The notes under the pieces: generated by a model | Told to the model about the DNA's origin: nothing | What the model saw: only the letters and a program-made list of their open reading frames with translations | Databases searched by the model: none | Source of the DNA: Caldilineaceae bacterium SB0661_bin_32 | GTDB taxonomy: Bacteria > Chloroflexota > Anaerolineae > Caldilineales > Caldilineaceae | DNA length: 64,000 nucleotides | Direction of reading: 5' to 3' | NCBI GenBank assembly: GCA_009841235.1 | Contig: VXMH01000106.1 | Location: 1 to 64,000, forward strand | Shown here: in pieces, positions 17,640 through 27,385 of the stretch | How the letters are laid out: every line of letters starts with the position of its first letter | How positions within the stretch are numbered: the stretch's first letter is position 1 | Made by a program: the position numbers and the translations under genes

Positions 17640-19229
17640 ATGGCAGAAACACTCTATAAACGCTGCCCCGGCTGCGACCAATTTACCCCGGAGTCAGAAG
17701 CTCTCTGCAGTCACTGTGGACTCTCCTTCGACTCTCCGCCATCTAAGAGCACCGCGAAGAGATGGGGAATCCAGTCAGCGATCATCGGTGTCCTTCTGCT
17801 GCTGCTGGCGCTTTCTCTTTTCTTTGAAGGCCGCCCCCGATTCATCAGCACCCTTGCAACTTCAGAGGCGAATCCTACCTGGACGCCTACCCAGTCCGGT
17901 GAAACGGCGATCAGAGAGGTTCTTTCCGACGTAGCCTCGAAGCCCACCCAGACGCCGATTCCCGAACCCATCGTTCTTGTCGAGCGGGACATGAATGTTC
18001 GCGGCGGGCCTGGCACCTACTATCCCATTGTCGGCTCAGCCAAACCCGGAGATCAGTTCCCCATTATAGGCCGAAATGAGACCAGCGACTGGTGGCGGAT
18101 CTGGTATTATGGGACACTGGCGTGGATCTATTCTCCTCTGGTTACCACGGCCAATACCGAAGACACCACGATCGCCGTTTTTATCCCTCCCAAGCTCACC
18201 TCGGCACAGATTTTCCAGAAAGTTTCACCGGCCATCGCTTACGTTCAGACCGGGGAAGCGAGCGGAAGCGGCGTCCTGTTCGAGGGGCGCTACGTCATCA
18301 CCAACCGCCACGTTGTCTATCCTTTCGATACGGCGCGCGTTGTCTTCCCCAACGGGGCCGAATTCGACGGCGTGCCTGTAAGGGGTTGGGACTTGGAGGC
18401 CGACCTGGCCGTACTTGGCCCGATCGACGTCGCCACCGAGCCCCTGCCCCTGATCGACGGGGAGACCACGCCTATCGGCGCCGACATGTACCTGATTGGC
18501 TACCCGGCCGAGTTTGAATCCTTCCCGCAGCCCACGATCGTAAAGGGCATACTGTCGCGCCTGCGCCAAGATGAATCGGTCCCGATCACCTACTTCCAGA
18601 CCGACGCTTCAATCGCCGGGGGACAAAGCGGAGGCGCGCTCGTGTCCGACACGGGCGCAGTAATTGGCATCAGCGGCTCCAGCATAGCCGATGGAAAGTT
18701 CGCGCTTGTCGCTTCATCTGCCGACCTTCTGCCCCGCATCAGGCAGCTTGTAGCCGGCGGCGGCGACCCCGTTCAAGGAGATCGTCGTCGGAGGGGAGCC
18801 GTCAACTACGACGGCGGCATCGACCTGCTGGGGTTCGCCCTGCAGCAAGGAGAGGACCGCCTCTCCACCCAAGAGACAATAAGCCTGAGACGGGATCAAC
18901 CGCTCTGGGTTGGCATGCGATGGAGGACTGGAGCCGATCAGCAAGTCGACTTCGCAGTTTCCTTCCGCATTTATGATGAGTCCGGAAACGAAGTTTTCCA
19001 ACAGGACGAAGGCCTGGAGGATTCCGAGTCCAGGGCCACGAGCCGGTGGCAGGAACAGGAGCCTGTCGACACCTGGTTTGAACTGGGAATCCCGGTCGAC
19101 CTTTCGCCGGGCGTGTATGAGCTGCGCCTGATCGTCTACAACATCGAGACCCTGACGCCGACCGTTGAGATCGAAGTCTGGGAGCCCGAAGTGCTCCTGG
19201 CTCGCATGCGTTGGGGGGATGGGCAATAG
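17640..19229 (+). CDS. Membrane-anchored zinc-ribbon/SH3/trypsin-like serine protease
   Basis: A 529-residue modular protein. It has an N-terminal zinc ribbon (CPGC at 9-12, CSHC at 22-25), one transmembrane helix near 43-62, a Thr/Pro linker, a bacterial SH3 domain near 113-172 (MNVRGGPGTYYP), and a trypsin-like domain with His224 (ITNRHVV), Asp in EADLAVLGP and Ser330 in GGQSGGALV. A C-terminal beta-sandwich-like region of about 140 residues ends the protein. The zinc ribbon should be cytoplasmic and the protease external. Its role is probably surface protein quality control or stress signalling, which is inference. Confidence 0.85.
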   Translation: MAETLYKRCPGCDQFTPESEALCSHCGLSFDSPPSKSTAKRWGIQSAIIGVLLLLLALSLFFEGRPRFISTLATSEANPTWTPTQSGETAIREVLSDVASKPTQTPIPEPIVLVERDMNVRGGPGTYYPIVGSAKPGDQFPIIGRNETSDWWRIWYYGTLAWIYSPLVTTANTEDTTIAVFIPPKLTSAQIFQKVSPAIAYVQTGEASGSGVLFEGRYVITNRHVVYPFDTARVVFPNGAEFDGVPVRGWDLEADLAVLGPIDVATEPLPLIDGETTPIGADMYLIGYPAEFESFPQPTIVKGILSRLRQDESVPITYFQTDASIAGGQSGGALVSDTGAVIGISGSSIADGKFALVASSADLLPRIRQLVAGGGDPVQGDRRRRGAVNYDGGIDLLGFALQQGEDRLSTQETISLRRDQPLWVGMRWRTGADQQVDFAVSFRIYDESGNEVFQQDEGLEDSESRATSRWQEQEPVDTWFELGIPVDLSPGVYELRLIVYNIETLTPTVEIEVWEPEVLLARMRWGDGQ

Positions 19230-19324
19230 CAAGCCGACGCGTCCGGCTCTACAATTCTGAGGTACCCCAAGCCTGACCGCTGACCAGGCAGTATCTTCCG
19301 AAATCTATCTTTCTCCGACCTGAA

Positions 19325-19353
19325 TTGACAGGATCACTGGTGATGATTATGAT
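19325..19353 (+). promoter_or_regulatory. Sigma70 promoter of sdhCDAB with operator-like palindrome
   Basis: -35 TTGACA (19325-19330), 17-base spacer, -10 TATGAT (19348-19353). Inside the spacer ATCAC-TG-GTGAT (19333-19344) is an inverted repeat that a repressor could use. Confidence 0.8.
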
Positions 19354-19443
19354 TCACATAGCGATTCGTTCTGGTTGGAATAAAGCGCCCTGAAACCGCC
19401 GGCCATCTCATGATCTCACGCCGCAAAAAGGAGTTCCCAGCCA

Positions 19444-19830
19444 ATGGCCGCCCTCGTAGCATCGATCTTCAGAGGAATAACCTATAGAGGAGCGGAGGGC
19501 CAGTGGGCCTGGATATTGCACCGGGCCAGCGGGCTCGGCATCGTGCTCTTTCTGTACATGCACATAGTCAGTATCTTCATCGCCGCCCTCGGACCGGAGC
19601 CATATGAATGGGTACACAAGTACCTGTACGCGTCTCCGCCCGCCAAGTTGCTGGAGATTTTCCTGGGCTTCGGCGTCATCTATCACGCCTTCAACGGTAT
19701 GCGGATTATCATTATCGATTTCTTCCCGGCGTTGGGAAAATATCAGCGGACAGTCGTGCGTATCGAACTGGTGATTGTCGTCATCATTCTCATCCCCTAC
19801 GCTATCGCAACCTTAGGAAGCGTCTTTTGA
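19444..19830 (+). CDS. sdhC: Succinate dehydrogenase cytochrome b subunit
   Basis: Membrane anchor subunit of succinate:quinone oxidoreductase, 128 residues with three hydrophobic helices. The family signature WILHRASGLGIVLFLYMH contains the haem/quinone-side HR and a likely haem-ligand His; a second His lies in GVIYHAFNGMR. AAAAGGAG precedes the ATG. First gene of sdhCDAB, 10 bases ahead of sdhD. Confidence 0.9.
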   Translation: MAALVASIFRGITYRGAEGQWAWILHRASGLGIVLFLYMHIVSIFIAALGPEPYEWVHKYLYASPPAKLLEIFLGFGVIYHAFNGMRIIIIDFFPALGKYQRTVVRIELVIVVIILIPYAIATLGSVF

Positions 19831-19840
19831 GGAGCAGATA

Positions 19841-20272
19841 ATGGCTACATCATCAAGTCGACCAGTAGATGGGGAACTCCGCTACGGCGCGCCCAATCAC
19901 GAACGCAGAATCTGGCTGTTCATGCGGCTGAGCGGGCTCGTGATGTTCATTACGGTAGTTTTTCACCTGCTGTACATGCATATTTTCATTGGCGTGGATA
20001 ATCTCACGTTCGGCAATATCGACGCGCGCTGGTCAGGCCCGGCGGGCGTCTTCTGGCGCCTGTTCGATGCGTCGCTGCTCTTTCTCGGCATGGGGCACGG
20101 CATGAACGGGGTCCGCTTCACGATCAACGACTACGTGCACAATAAGATTCTCAATTTCCTGCTCACGGCGGCTGTTTTCGGCCTCGGTCTTTTCCTGATC
20201 CTGCTCGGTTCTCTGGCAATTATTCTGGGCGCCGGCGGTTTGGGAAATCTGTTCCAGCGCTTGTCAGGCTGA
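19841..20272 (+). CDS. sdhD: Succinate dehydrogenase membrane anchor subunit
   Basis: 143 residues with three transmembrane helices, pairing with SdhC to bind quinone and haem b. Recognisable elements are RLSGLVMFITVVFHLLYMH and LGMGHGMNGVRFTINDY. GAGGAG lies ahead of the ATG. Assigned from topology and operon position rather than strong sequence motifs. Confidence 0.86.
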   Translation: MATSSSRPVDGELRYGAPNHERRIWLFMRLSGLVMFITVVFHLLYMHIFIGVDNLTFGNIDARWSGPAGVFWRLFDASLLFLGMGHGMNGVRFTINDYVHNKILNFLLTAAVFGLGLFLILLGSLAIILGAGGLGNLFQRLSG

Positions 20273-20347
20273 CGGCAAATGTTCTAACGCATCGTAGTAT
20301 GCGGATTGAGCTCCAAATGCTTCGCCGCTTCGCGACATGAGGACAAG

Positions 20348-22081
20348 ATGATCCATACGCACAAATTTGAGACGGTCGTTGTCGGCGCCGGCGGCGCCGG
20401 ACTGATGGCGGCCCTCTACGCCAGTCAGGGCAGCGACACAGCCGTCCTGACCAAACTTTATCCCACTCGCAGCCATACCGGCACTGCACAGGGGGGAATC
20501 GGCGCGGCGCTCGGCAATCTCGAAGAAGACCGCGCCGAATGGCACACCTTCGACACAATTAAGGGCAGCGACTATCTCGCCGACCAGGACGCAGTCGATC
20601 TCATGTGCCAGGAGGCGGTAGACGTTATCTACGAACTGGAACATATGGGTTTGCCCTTCGACCGCACACCTGAAGGCAAGATTGCCCAGAGGCCGTTCGG
20701 CGGCCATACCAGCAACTTCGGCGAGAAACCCGTGCGCCGCGCCTGTCACGCCGCCGACCGCACCGGCCACATGATCCTGCAGACGCTCTATCAGCAGTGC
20801 ATCGCCCGCAACGTGCGTTTCTTTGACGAGTTCCACGTGCTGGACCTGCTGCTCTCGGCCGACGGACAGGCCACCGGCGTCGTCGCCTACGAGATCGACA
20901 GCGGCGACCTTCACGTCTTCCACGGCAAGGCCTTGATCTTCGCCACTGGCGGTTTTGGCCGCATGTGGGAGATAACCAGCAACGCCCACAGCCTCACCGG
21001 CGACGGCCCCGCCATCGCGCTGCACAAAGGCATCCCTCTGGAGGACATGGAGTTCTTTCAGTTCCACCCCACCGGCATCTACAAGATGGGCATCCTCATC
21101 ACCGAGGGCGTGCGCGGCGAGGGCGGCATTCTGCGTAACCGTGAAGGCGAACGGTTTATGGAGCGCTACGCGCCCAACCTTAAAGACCTGGCCAGCCGCG
21201 ACGTGGTCAGCCGCGCCATCTACCTGGAGGTCCGCGACAACAAGGGCATCGACGGCGGGCGCTACGTCCATCTCGATGCCACCCATCTCGGCCGCCAGGT
21301 CGTGGAGACGAAACTGGCCGACAGCGCCGAATTCTGCAAGACCTATCTCGGTATCGACCCCGCGGTGGAGCCGATGCCGGTGCAGCCTACTGCCCACTAC
21401 GCCATGGGCGGGATCCCAACCAACGTCGACGGCGAAGTCCAGACCAATGCTCAGGGCGACGTGATGCCCGGTTTCTATGCCGCCGGCGAGGTCGCCTGCG
21501 TCAGCGTACACGGCGCCAACCGTCTCGGCACAAACAGCCTCGTTGATCTCGTTGTCTTCGGCAAACGGGCCGGCAAAGCCGCCGCCGCCTACTGTCAGCA
21601 AAACGACTGGGCGGAGCCACCGGCGGAAACCTGGGAGCCGACACAGGCGATGCTGCAGAACATGCTGGGCAGCGACGGCCAGCACAATGTCGCTGATCTG
21701 CGCACCGAGATGCAGGCGCTGATGATGGACAAGGTTGGCGTTTTCCGTACTGAAGAGGGGATAGAGTCGGCCCTGACACGCATCCGGGAGTTGCAGGAAT
21801 CGGCCCAGGACATCACCGTTATGGACAAGGGCAGGCGCTTCAATACCGACATACTCGAAGCCATCGAACTGCAAAATCTGCTCGACCTCGCCGAAGTGAC
21901 CGCGGCCAGCGCCCTCGCCCGCACGGAAAGCCGAGGGGCCCACAGCCGCGAAGATCACAAGGCCCGCGACGATGAGAACTGGCTTACACACACCTACGCG
22001 TCTAAAGTGGATGGAAAGATCAGCTTGGACTACGCGCCGGTGAATATCACCATCCACCATCCCGAGGAGCGAACCTACTAA
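20348..22081 (+). CDS. sdhA: Succinate dehydrogenase flavoprotein subunit
   Basis: Catalytic FAD subunit oxidising succinate to fumarate, 577 residues. FAD-binding VVGAGGAGLMAAL, the flavinylation region TRSHTGTAQGGIGAALGN (His as covalent attachment site), QFHPTGIY, the REGERFMERYAP stretch and HGANRLGTNSLVDLVVFG are all present. I start at the ATG at 20348, preceded by GAGGACAAG; the frame extends to a TTG at 20306 with no family support. sdhB begins two bases after the stop. Confidence 0.95.
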   Translation: MIHTHKFETVVVGAGGAGLMAALYASQGSDTAVLTKLYPTRSHTGTAQGGIGAALGNLEEDRAEWHTFDTIKGSDYLADQDAVDLMCQEAVDVIYELEHMGLPFDRTPEGKIAQRPFGGHTSNFGEKPVRRACHAADRTGHMILQTLYQQCIARNVRFFDEFHVLDLLLSADGQATGVVAYEIDSGDLHVFHGKALIFATGGFGRMWEITSNAHSLTGDGPAIALHKGIPLEDMEFFQFHPTGIYKMGILITEGVRGEGGILRNREGERFMERYAPNLKDLASRDVVSRAIYLEVRDNKGIDGGRYVHLDATHLGRQVVETKLADSAEFCKTYLGIDPAVEPMPVQPTAHYAMGGIPTNVDGEVQTNAQGDVMPGFYAAGEVACVSVHGANRLGTNSLVDLVVFGKRAGKAAAAYCQQNDWAEPPAETWEPTQAMLQNMLGSDGQHNVADLRTEMQALMMDKVGVFRTEEGIESALTRIRELQESAQDITVMDKGRRFNTDILEAIELQNLLDLAEVTAASALARTESRGAHSREDHKARDDENWLTHTYASKVDGKISLDYAPVNITIHHPEERTY

Positions 22082-22082
22082 C

Positions 22083-22784
22083 ATGCGCATCAAAATGCGA
22101 ATTCGCAGATTCAATCCTGAGGCTGATTCCAAGCCCTGGTGGGGAGAGTATTGGGTGGATGTGGAAGAGAGCGACCGCGTGCTGGACGCTCTGCACCAGG
22201 TGAAGTGGTACCAGGACGGGACTCTCACCCTGCGCCGCTCCTGCGCGCACGGCATCTGCGGCAGCGACGCCATGGTGATCAATGGACGTAACGCGCTGGC
22301 CTGCAAAGTGTTAATGCAGGACGTCGGCGATGTCTGCCAGGTCGAACCACTGCGCTCGATGCCGCTGATCAAGGACCTGGTCGTGGACATGGAGCCCTTT
22401 TTCGCCAAGTACAGGGCTGTCCTGCCCTACCTGATCAACGACGACCTGCCCGCCGAAGGTGAGCGCTACCAAAGCCAGGAAGACCGCGCTCGCTACGATG
22501 ATACCACCAAGTGCATTCTCTGCGCGGCCTGCACTACCTCCTGCCCCAGCTTCTGGGCCAACGAGGACTATATTGGCCCAGCGGCCATCGTTCAGGCCCA
22601 CCGCTTCATCTTCGACAACCGCGACGCCGCCGCCGACCTCCGCCTGCGCGTGCTCAACGATGTAGACGGCGTCTGGCGCTGCCGCACCGTATTTAACTGT
22701 GTCCAGGCCTGCCCGCGTGAAATCGACGTAACGCGGGCCATCGGCGAAGTAAAGCTGGCCCTGATGAACGGTCTTGAAGACTGA
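22083..22784 (+). CDS. sdhB: Succinate dehydrogenase iron-sulfur subunit
   Basis: Electron-transfer subunit, 233 residues. Three clusters are readable: the 2Fe-2S site in SCAHGICGSDAM with a distal NALAC (Asp replaces one Cys, as in E. coli SdhB), the 4Fe-4S site in CILCAACTTSCP and the 3Fe-4S site in NCVQACPREI. It converges with a kinase gene 41 bases further on. Confidence 0.95.
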   Translation: MRIKMRIRRFNPEADSKPWWGEYWVDVEESDRVLDALHQVKWYQDGTLTLRRSCAHGICGSDAMVINGRNALACKVLMQDVGDVCQVEPLRSMPLIKDLVVDMEPFFAKYRAVLPYLINDDLPAEGERYQSQEDRARYDDTTKCILCAACTTSCPSFWANEDYIGPAAIVQAHRFIFDNRDAAADLRLRVLNDVDGVWRCRTVFNCVQACPREIDVTRAIGEVKLALMNGLED

Positions 22785-22825
22785 CGAAAGGGCTCTGACA
22801 GCACCCCCCCAGACTCGACCGGCAC

Positions 22826-23737
22826 TCACTCCTGCCGCACTGTATCCTCCAACCAGGCCCGCAGACGTGTAGCCAGCCGCGGCTTGGGCTGCTCCGTTTC
22901 CACCTCCACGCCTCTCAACGCCAAAGCAAACTCGTCGCCGCTCTCGAATCGCTCATCCGGATTCTTCGCCAGCGCCCTGAGTATGATCTGCTCAAGCTCG
23001 GGCGATACCCAGCCCCATGCCGACGGCGGCGGCGGTATTTCCGAGAGATGCGCTTCCAGGACCTCCTCCCTTGAACCGTAAAAGGGTCTGCGCCCGGAAA
23101 CCATCAGATAGAGGACGATACCCAGGCTGTACAGGTCCGAACGCTTATCAGGCTCTTCCTCGGCCCGTATCTGTTCCGGCGCCAAAAAGGCCGGCGTACC
23201 ATAGATGCCCGGCGCATTGTCTGTTGGATTATTCAAGTCGTAGACGGTGCCAAAGTCGAAGAGTACTGCCCGGCCGCTCGGCCCCAGCAATATGTTGGAG
23301 ATCTTTACATCCCTGTGGATCTTGCCGGATTCGTGCAGGTAGTCAAGCGCCTCAGCGACCTGGCGGGCAATGTCGATGGCGGCAACTTCGCCGATCGATT
23401 TTGCGCGCATCAGGAACTCCTCCAAAGTCCCGCCCTCGACCAGCTCCATGGCAATGAAAAGGCGGCCGTTCGCCTCGCCGGACTCGTAAACACGCAAGAT
23501 ACCCGGATGGCGCAGCCTTGCCAGCGTCTGATACTCCAGCTGGAAGCATGAGCGCATATGGGGCTGGCTTGCCGCCGCAGGGTTGAGCACTTTGAATGCC
23601 ACCTGCCTGCCGGTCAGATCCTGCGCACGGTACACAACGGCCGTCGCACCCTGGCCCAATGGCTCCAGTATCCGGTATCGACCCAGTTGTGATGATATGG
23701 GGAGTAAATTGGGTCCTGCGCTTGCGCCGTAGGACAT
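22826..23737 (-). CDS. Soluble Ser/Thr protein kinase
   Basis: Hanks-type kinase of 303 residues. Glycine loop LGQGATAVVY, ATP Lys49 in VAFKVLN, catalytic loop HRDVKISN (141-148), DFG at 161-163 and the activation/APE segment GTPAFLAPEQIR are intact, so it should be active. Only about 40 residues follow the kinase core, and no transmembrane helix or PASTA/sensor domain is seen, unlike many bacterial kinases of this type. Substrates are unknown; it is monocistronic. Confidence 0.9.
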   Translation of the reverse strand: MSYGASAGPNLLPISSQLGRYRILEPLGQGATAVVYRAQDLTGRQVAFKVLNPAAASQPHMRSCFQLEYQTLARLRHPGILRVYESGEANGRLFIAMELVEGGTLEEFLMRAKSIGEVAAIDIARQVAEALDYLHESGKIHRDVKISNILLGPSGRAVLFDFGTVYDLNNPTDNAPGIYGTPAFLAPEQIRAEEEPDKRSDLYSLGIVLYLMVSGRRPFYGSREEVLEAHLSEIPPPPSAWGWVSPELEQIILRALAKNPDERFESGDEFALALRGVEVETEQPKPRLATRLRAWLEDTVRQE

Positions 23738-23901
23738 GACAGCTTCTTTGGTGGCAGAGGGTGGCGCAGTCAGTGGTCAGCGGACAGCGTCTGGCGACTC
23801 CACTATCCACGATTCGCTATCTGAAATTATAGCCTACGGTACAGGCGATGGCAATGAAGGCATAGACTGCCTACTCGTCCGACGCCCCTCAGCCCCTTTG
23901 C

Positions 23902-24765
23902 CTAAGCCGAGCTAATGTCAGGGTAAAACAGTTTGGCGCCCTGCAGTCCGGTGTGGGCATTCAATCCCAAGTGCCACCGACCCAGGTTGGCCCAGAACAG
24001 CACCGACAATTCCGGTCCGCCGAAACACACATTGGTCGGCGCTCCCAGGATCGTCCCTTCATAATCGTCCATCAGGACGGTCAGATCGCCGCTGGGCAGA
24101 ACCCGCAGAATCGTGTCCGGCCGGTAGCAGGAGATCAGAAAACTGCCGTCCGTGCAAAAGGCCAAGCCATCCGGCACGACGTGGGGCAGTTCCACAACCG
24201 TCTCGGCGGGCCCTACTTTGCGTCCGCTCTCGATCGGAAAACGTATTATCTGAGGAGGGCTGAGCGACATCGCGACATAGAGGTACTGTCCGTCCGGGCT
24301 TACAGCGCAGCCATTAGGAAACTGGCTGTTCTCTGTATCGATTACCGCGGTCGTCCCGTCCGGCGCCACGCAATACGTGCAGCCATCGTTTCCATACCAG
24401 GATCCTGAATTTGTCACATAGAGATTCCCCTGCGCGTCGAAAGCCGGATAGTTCGGCGTGGTCATCGGGCGCTCCACAGTGCCAGTGCTGTACTGGCTCA
24501 CTTCGCCTGCTGGTGTCACTTTGTAGACAGCGCCGCGGTCGGCGGTACACATATACAAGTTGGCCGCCGCATCCAGCGCCATACCCAGATTCAGGCCCCC
24601 CGTATTGGCATATTCTTCCACACTGCGCTCTTCAAAGTCGATGCGATAGACCTGCCCCGCCTCGCCGCCGGCATAGATCTTGCCGTCAGGTCCCAGCGCC
24701 ACCCCTTCAGGATGGTCGAGCCCGTCTACAAACGTCTCCGCATGTTTCAGGTTGATCAAAGGCAT
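23902..24765 (-). CDS. SMP-30/gluconolactonase-family protein
   Basis: Six-bladed beta-propeller of the SMP-30/gluconolactonase/LRE family, 287 residues, predicted lactone hydrolase. Repeated blades such as DHPEGVALGPDGKIYAGG, NLYVTNSGSWYGNDG and NGCAVSPDGQYLYVAMS carry the expected metal-site Glu, Asn and Asp positions. It is the last gene of a cluster with two PhyH-family dioxygenases and a hydrolase, suggesting breakdown of a small organic compound. Confidence 0.85.
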   Translation of the reverse strand: MPLINLKHAETFVDGLDHPEGVALGPDGKIYAGGEAGQVYRIDFEERSVEEYANTGGLNLGMALDAAANLYMCTADRGAVYKVTPAGEVSQYSTGTVERPMTTPNYPAFDAQGNLYVTNSGSWYGNDGCTYCVAPDGTTAVIDTENSQFPNGCAVSPDGQYLYVAMSLSPPQIIRFPIESGRKVGPAETVVELPHVVPDGLAFCTDGSFLISCYRPDTILRVLPSGDLTVLMDDYEGTILGAPTNVCFGGPELSVLFWANLGRWHLGLNAHTGLQGAKLFYPDISSA

Positions 24766-24882
24766 TGCCTTTCTCCTCAGCTGCAGTGTAACGCATTCTC
24801 AATGCTGGGTGACAAAGTCGGACAATTGGCGTTGCCGGCAACATCAGACTTCTGGCTGTGTCAGGACTACGGTTCGGCCACG

Positions 24883-25677
24883 CTAGTATCTGTTGCTTAC
24901 AACGCCTGGCTGATACTGGTTCGCGCCCATCAACTGCTTCACCAGTTCCGACGGATTCTCCAGGTCGGCCAGCTGCGCCCGCATATCCTCCTGCGTAACG
25001 TAGAAGGGGCGGCAATACATCCCCAGCAGGACAGAACGCGCTTTGTCAGTAACATTGGGCCTCGCCGAGTGCCACGTCTTGCCATTCATCACCATCACGC
25101 TGCCGCGCTGCCCAGTCAGGATCTCCGCCTCCTCAATCCACTTTTGCCGGATTTCCTCTGGCGGGCGGTGACCCTTGCGATGGCTGTACGGCAAAATGCC
25201 CGTGCCCCCATTCTCCTCTGTCAAGTCATCCAGCAGCCACATCGTCTGCCCGCTCACGTTGTCGGTCGGCCACGGCTGGTTCACGAACTGGAACGGGAAA
25301 TCCGGATGCCAACCGTAGTCGTCAAACCCGGGATGGGCGGTGTTCGCCGTCCACGTGGAGCAGATCATGTCCTCGTCCAAATACTCCCTCCAGATCGAGA
25401 CGATCAATGGGTGTGCCATCAGCTCCACAAAGATTGGATCCTTGACCGCGATACGGGCGACGCGCTGCCTCTTCGTCCGCCATGTGCCCTCAGTTGCCTC
25501 TTCCGCCAACAGGCGTTCCAGCACCGCCCGCGCTTCATCGGCTTTCTGCGGCGTAATCACTCCCGGTATCACGCAATAGCCGCGTTCATCCAACTCGGCG
25601 ATGATCTTGGAAATGTCGTGCTGCCCGTCTGAACTGTTGTCCACGAGTAATGCTCCTGTGTCGCGCGAAGTGTTCAT
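24883..25677 (-). CDS. Phytanoyl-CoA dioxygenase (PhyH) family protein
   Basis: Predicted Fe(II)/2-oxoglutarate-dependent oxygenase, 264 residues. The HxD...H metal triad is seen in YGWHPDFPF and KTWHSARPN, and a 2-oxoglutarate-binding Arg is likely in the SVLLGMYCR region. I use the ATG at 25677, since the longer frame begins with TTG at 25701. Neighbour genes include a second PhyH and a hydrolase. Substrate unknown. Confidence 0.85.
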   Translation of the reverse strand: MNTSRDTGALLVDNSSDGQHDISKIIAELDERGYCVIPGVITPQKADEARAVLERLLAEEATEGTWRTKRQRVARIAVKDPIFVELMAHPLIVSIWREYLDEDMICSTWTANTAHPGFDDYGWHPDFPFQFVNQPWPTDNVSGQTMWLLDDLTEENGGTGILPYSHRKGHRPPEEIRQKWIEEAEILTGQRGSVMVMNGKTWHSARPNVTDKARSVLLGMYCRPFYVTQEDMRAQLADLENPSELVKQLMGANQYQPGVVSNRY

Positions 25678-25749
25678 AATGAGAGTCGGCTTGTATCCCA
25701 AGCCCGCAGCAAAGAGATTGACATGCCAACTGTCCTCCGTCAGCTTGAG

Positions 25750-26502
25750 TCAGGAGGGGACGAGTGGCGGCTGGCCATGCGTGATAATCCAGTCAACGAA
25801 CCGGGCCCGCATTGACGGTGAACGAGCATGACCGACTTCCGGGTCCACGAAATGCTCTGCACGCCCTCCCCTATCGTTGATCAGACGCACCGTCTCCGCA
25901 TTGGTGGCCGCCGGGCAATCTGTATCGAGACCGCCGTCAATGAAGAGGACCGGCCGGTCCGTGAACCGGTCGGGACGGGACTGCGTCGCGTACTGCGCGC
26001 ACCAGTCGTCGCACCAGGTTCCCTGCTGCGCCTGCCGGCACCATTCATCGGCCTGGAAAAAGCTCGACCGGCCCACTATCGAGACCATCGAAACATACGC
26101 TTTATTCTCGGGGAAGACCATCTGCGCGATCAGACCGCCCATCGAGGAGCCGCAAACCTGGGGATTCCGGGTCGAACTGAACGGGAGAGCCATCACCGCC
26201 TCGAATAGAGCCGACGCCTCCGCGCGCGTCTTGTCCATCGCCTGGCAGACAAAGGCCCAGCCGTTGAACTGGGCGCGAAACCAGGCATCGGTGCGTCGTT
26301 CACCGTGCTCGTAGCAATCGGGCGCCACCACGCAAAACCCAGCCGACGCCAGCTGCACCAGCGACTGGTCCGGGTTCTCGATGCTACCCTTGTCCCCCGT
26401 CCAGCCGTGATAATGAACGACGACCGGGGCATCATCAACCCGCGTATCGCGCAAGATAAACGAGGGGATGTCGGCAAGTTCCTCTCTATCTATGACAAGC
26501 AT
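25750..26502 (-). CDS. Alpha/beta hydrolase (dienelactone-hydrolase-like)
   Basis: Serine hydrolase of 250 residues. Nucleophile elbow CGSSMGGLIAQM, acid in FIDGGLDTDCP and His in DPEVGHARSP give the triad; the oxyanion segment is VVVHYHGWTGDKGS. Starts at the ATG at 26502, 7 bases after the upstream PhyH stop, with AAAGGA ahead. It is probably co-translated with its dioxygenase neighbours. Confidence 0.85.
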   Translation of the reverse strand: MLVIDREELADIPSFILRDTRVDDAPVVVHYHGWTGDKGSIENPDQSLVQLASAGFCVVAPDCYEHGERRTDAWFRAQFNGWAFVCQAMDKTRAEASALFEAVMALPFSSTRNPQVCGSSMGGLIAQMVFPENKAYVSMVSIVGRSSFFQADEWCRQAQQGTWCDDWCAQYATQSRPDRFTDRPVLFIDGGLDTDCPAATNAETVRLINDRGGRAEHFVDPEVGHARSPSMRARFVDWIITHGQPPLVPS

Positions 26503-26509
26503 GGCGAAA

Positions 26510-27367
26510 CTATCCTTTATGGTTTTCCCCGAAATCCCGTTCCAGCGTAATCGCCCAGGATCGGAAAAGCTGGCGCTGCTCCTGCGTGTATCGCTCGTAG
26601 GTCTGGGACAAAAGGTACTGGTCTTCATCCATCGTAGCGATGTTTTGTGACTTCATCCAGAACGGACCGTACCCGATATGGATCGTCTTTCGTGTCTTGT
26701 CGGAGCGGTTCGTAAGGCCGCCATGGCGCAGATTCTCGGTAAACAGAATGGCGTCGCCGGCCTTTACCGTCACCCCGATCATGCCCGGCTCTTCGTCCGG
26801 GTTCCCACCCTGGTACGGCGATACCATGTTGCTCTTGTGCGTCGCCGGCACAACGCAGAATGGCCCGTCGTCCGGGCCGACGTCGTGGACGAAATAGACC
26901 ATGCGCACCATCATGCAGTTGATCCCTTTCTGGTTATAGCCGTACCTGTGCTTGACGCCAATCGGACCGCCCATGTGGGTGCCTGTCTGGTTGCCGGGGT
27001 AGCGGATGCGAATTTCGGAGTTATTGATCGTCGGCCGTTCTTGAACGATTGCGTGAATATATGCCATCGTCGGCTCGTGATCTACCAGCATGTCAAATGC
27101 AGAGTCCGCGTTGAAGAAGTCTTCGATGACCAGTGTATTTCCATTCTCCCTGGCGCCGGTGACATAGTATCCTTTCTCGGCGTTGTGATGATACTCTAAA
27201 CGGCCGATAGGGCTGGTCCGGCGCGGGGCAGCAGCCGCACGCGCAGCAGCCTCCTCCTCCAACACGTCAACGGCAGCCGCCAGGCTTCCTACCTGATTCT
27301 CCGTCAGAAAATCGGGAATCGTAATGTATCCCACGCGATCGAATTCGTACAGTTCGATTTCGTTCAT
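26510..27367 (-). CDS. Phytanoyl-CoA dioxygenase (PhyH) family protein
   Basis: Second PhyH-like oxygenase of the cluster, 285 residues, only distantly like the first. A metal triad is plausible with the THMGGPIG region and the distal His in NLRHGGLTNRS, but the HxD motif is not as clean as in the neighbour. The start at 27367 is chosen because GGAG lies 6-10 bases upstream; another ATG lies at 27385. It heads the cluster and is preceded by an operator-like palindrome at 27466-27480. Confidence 0.78.
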   Translation of the reverse strand: MNEIELYEFDRVGYITIPDFLTENQVGSLAAAVDVLEEEAAARAAAAPRRTSPIGRLEYHHNAEKGYYVTGARENGNTLVIEDFFNADSAFDMLVDHEPTMAYIHAIVQERPTINNSEIRIRYPGNQTGTHMGGPIGVKHRYGYNQKGINCMMVRMVYFVHDVGPDDGPFCVVPATHKSNMVSPYQGGNPDEEPGMIGVTVKAGDAILFTENLRHGGLTNRSDKTRKTIHIGYGPFWMKSQNIATMDEDQYLLSQTYERYTQEQRQLFRSWAITLERDFGENHKG

Positions 27368-27385
27368 CTTCCGCTCCACATACAT

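Noticed and set aside
20264-22408. 714-codon open frame antisense to sdhA/sdhB
   Set aside because: It mirrors a strongly conserved gene and arises from GC-rich codon bias; its translation has no family features.
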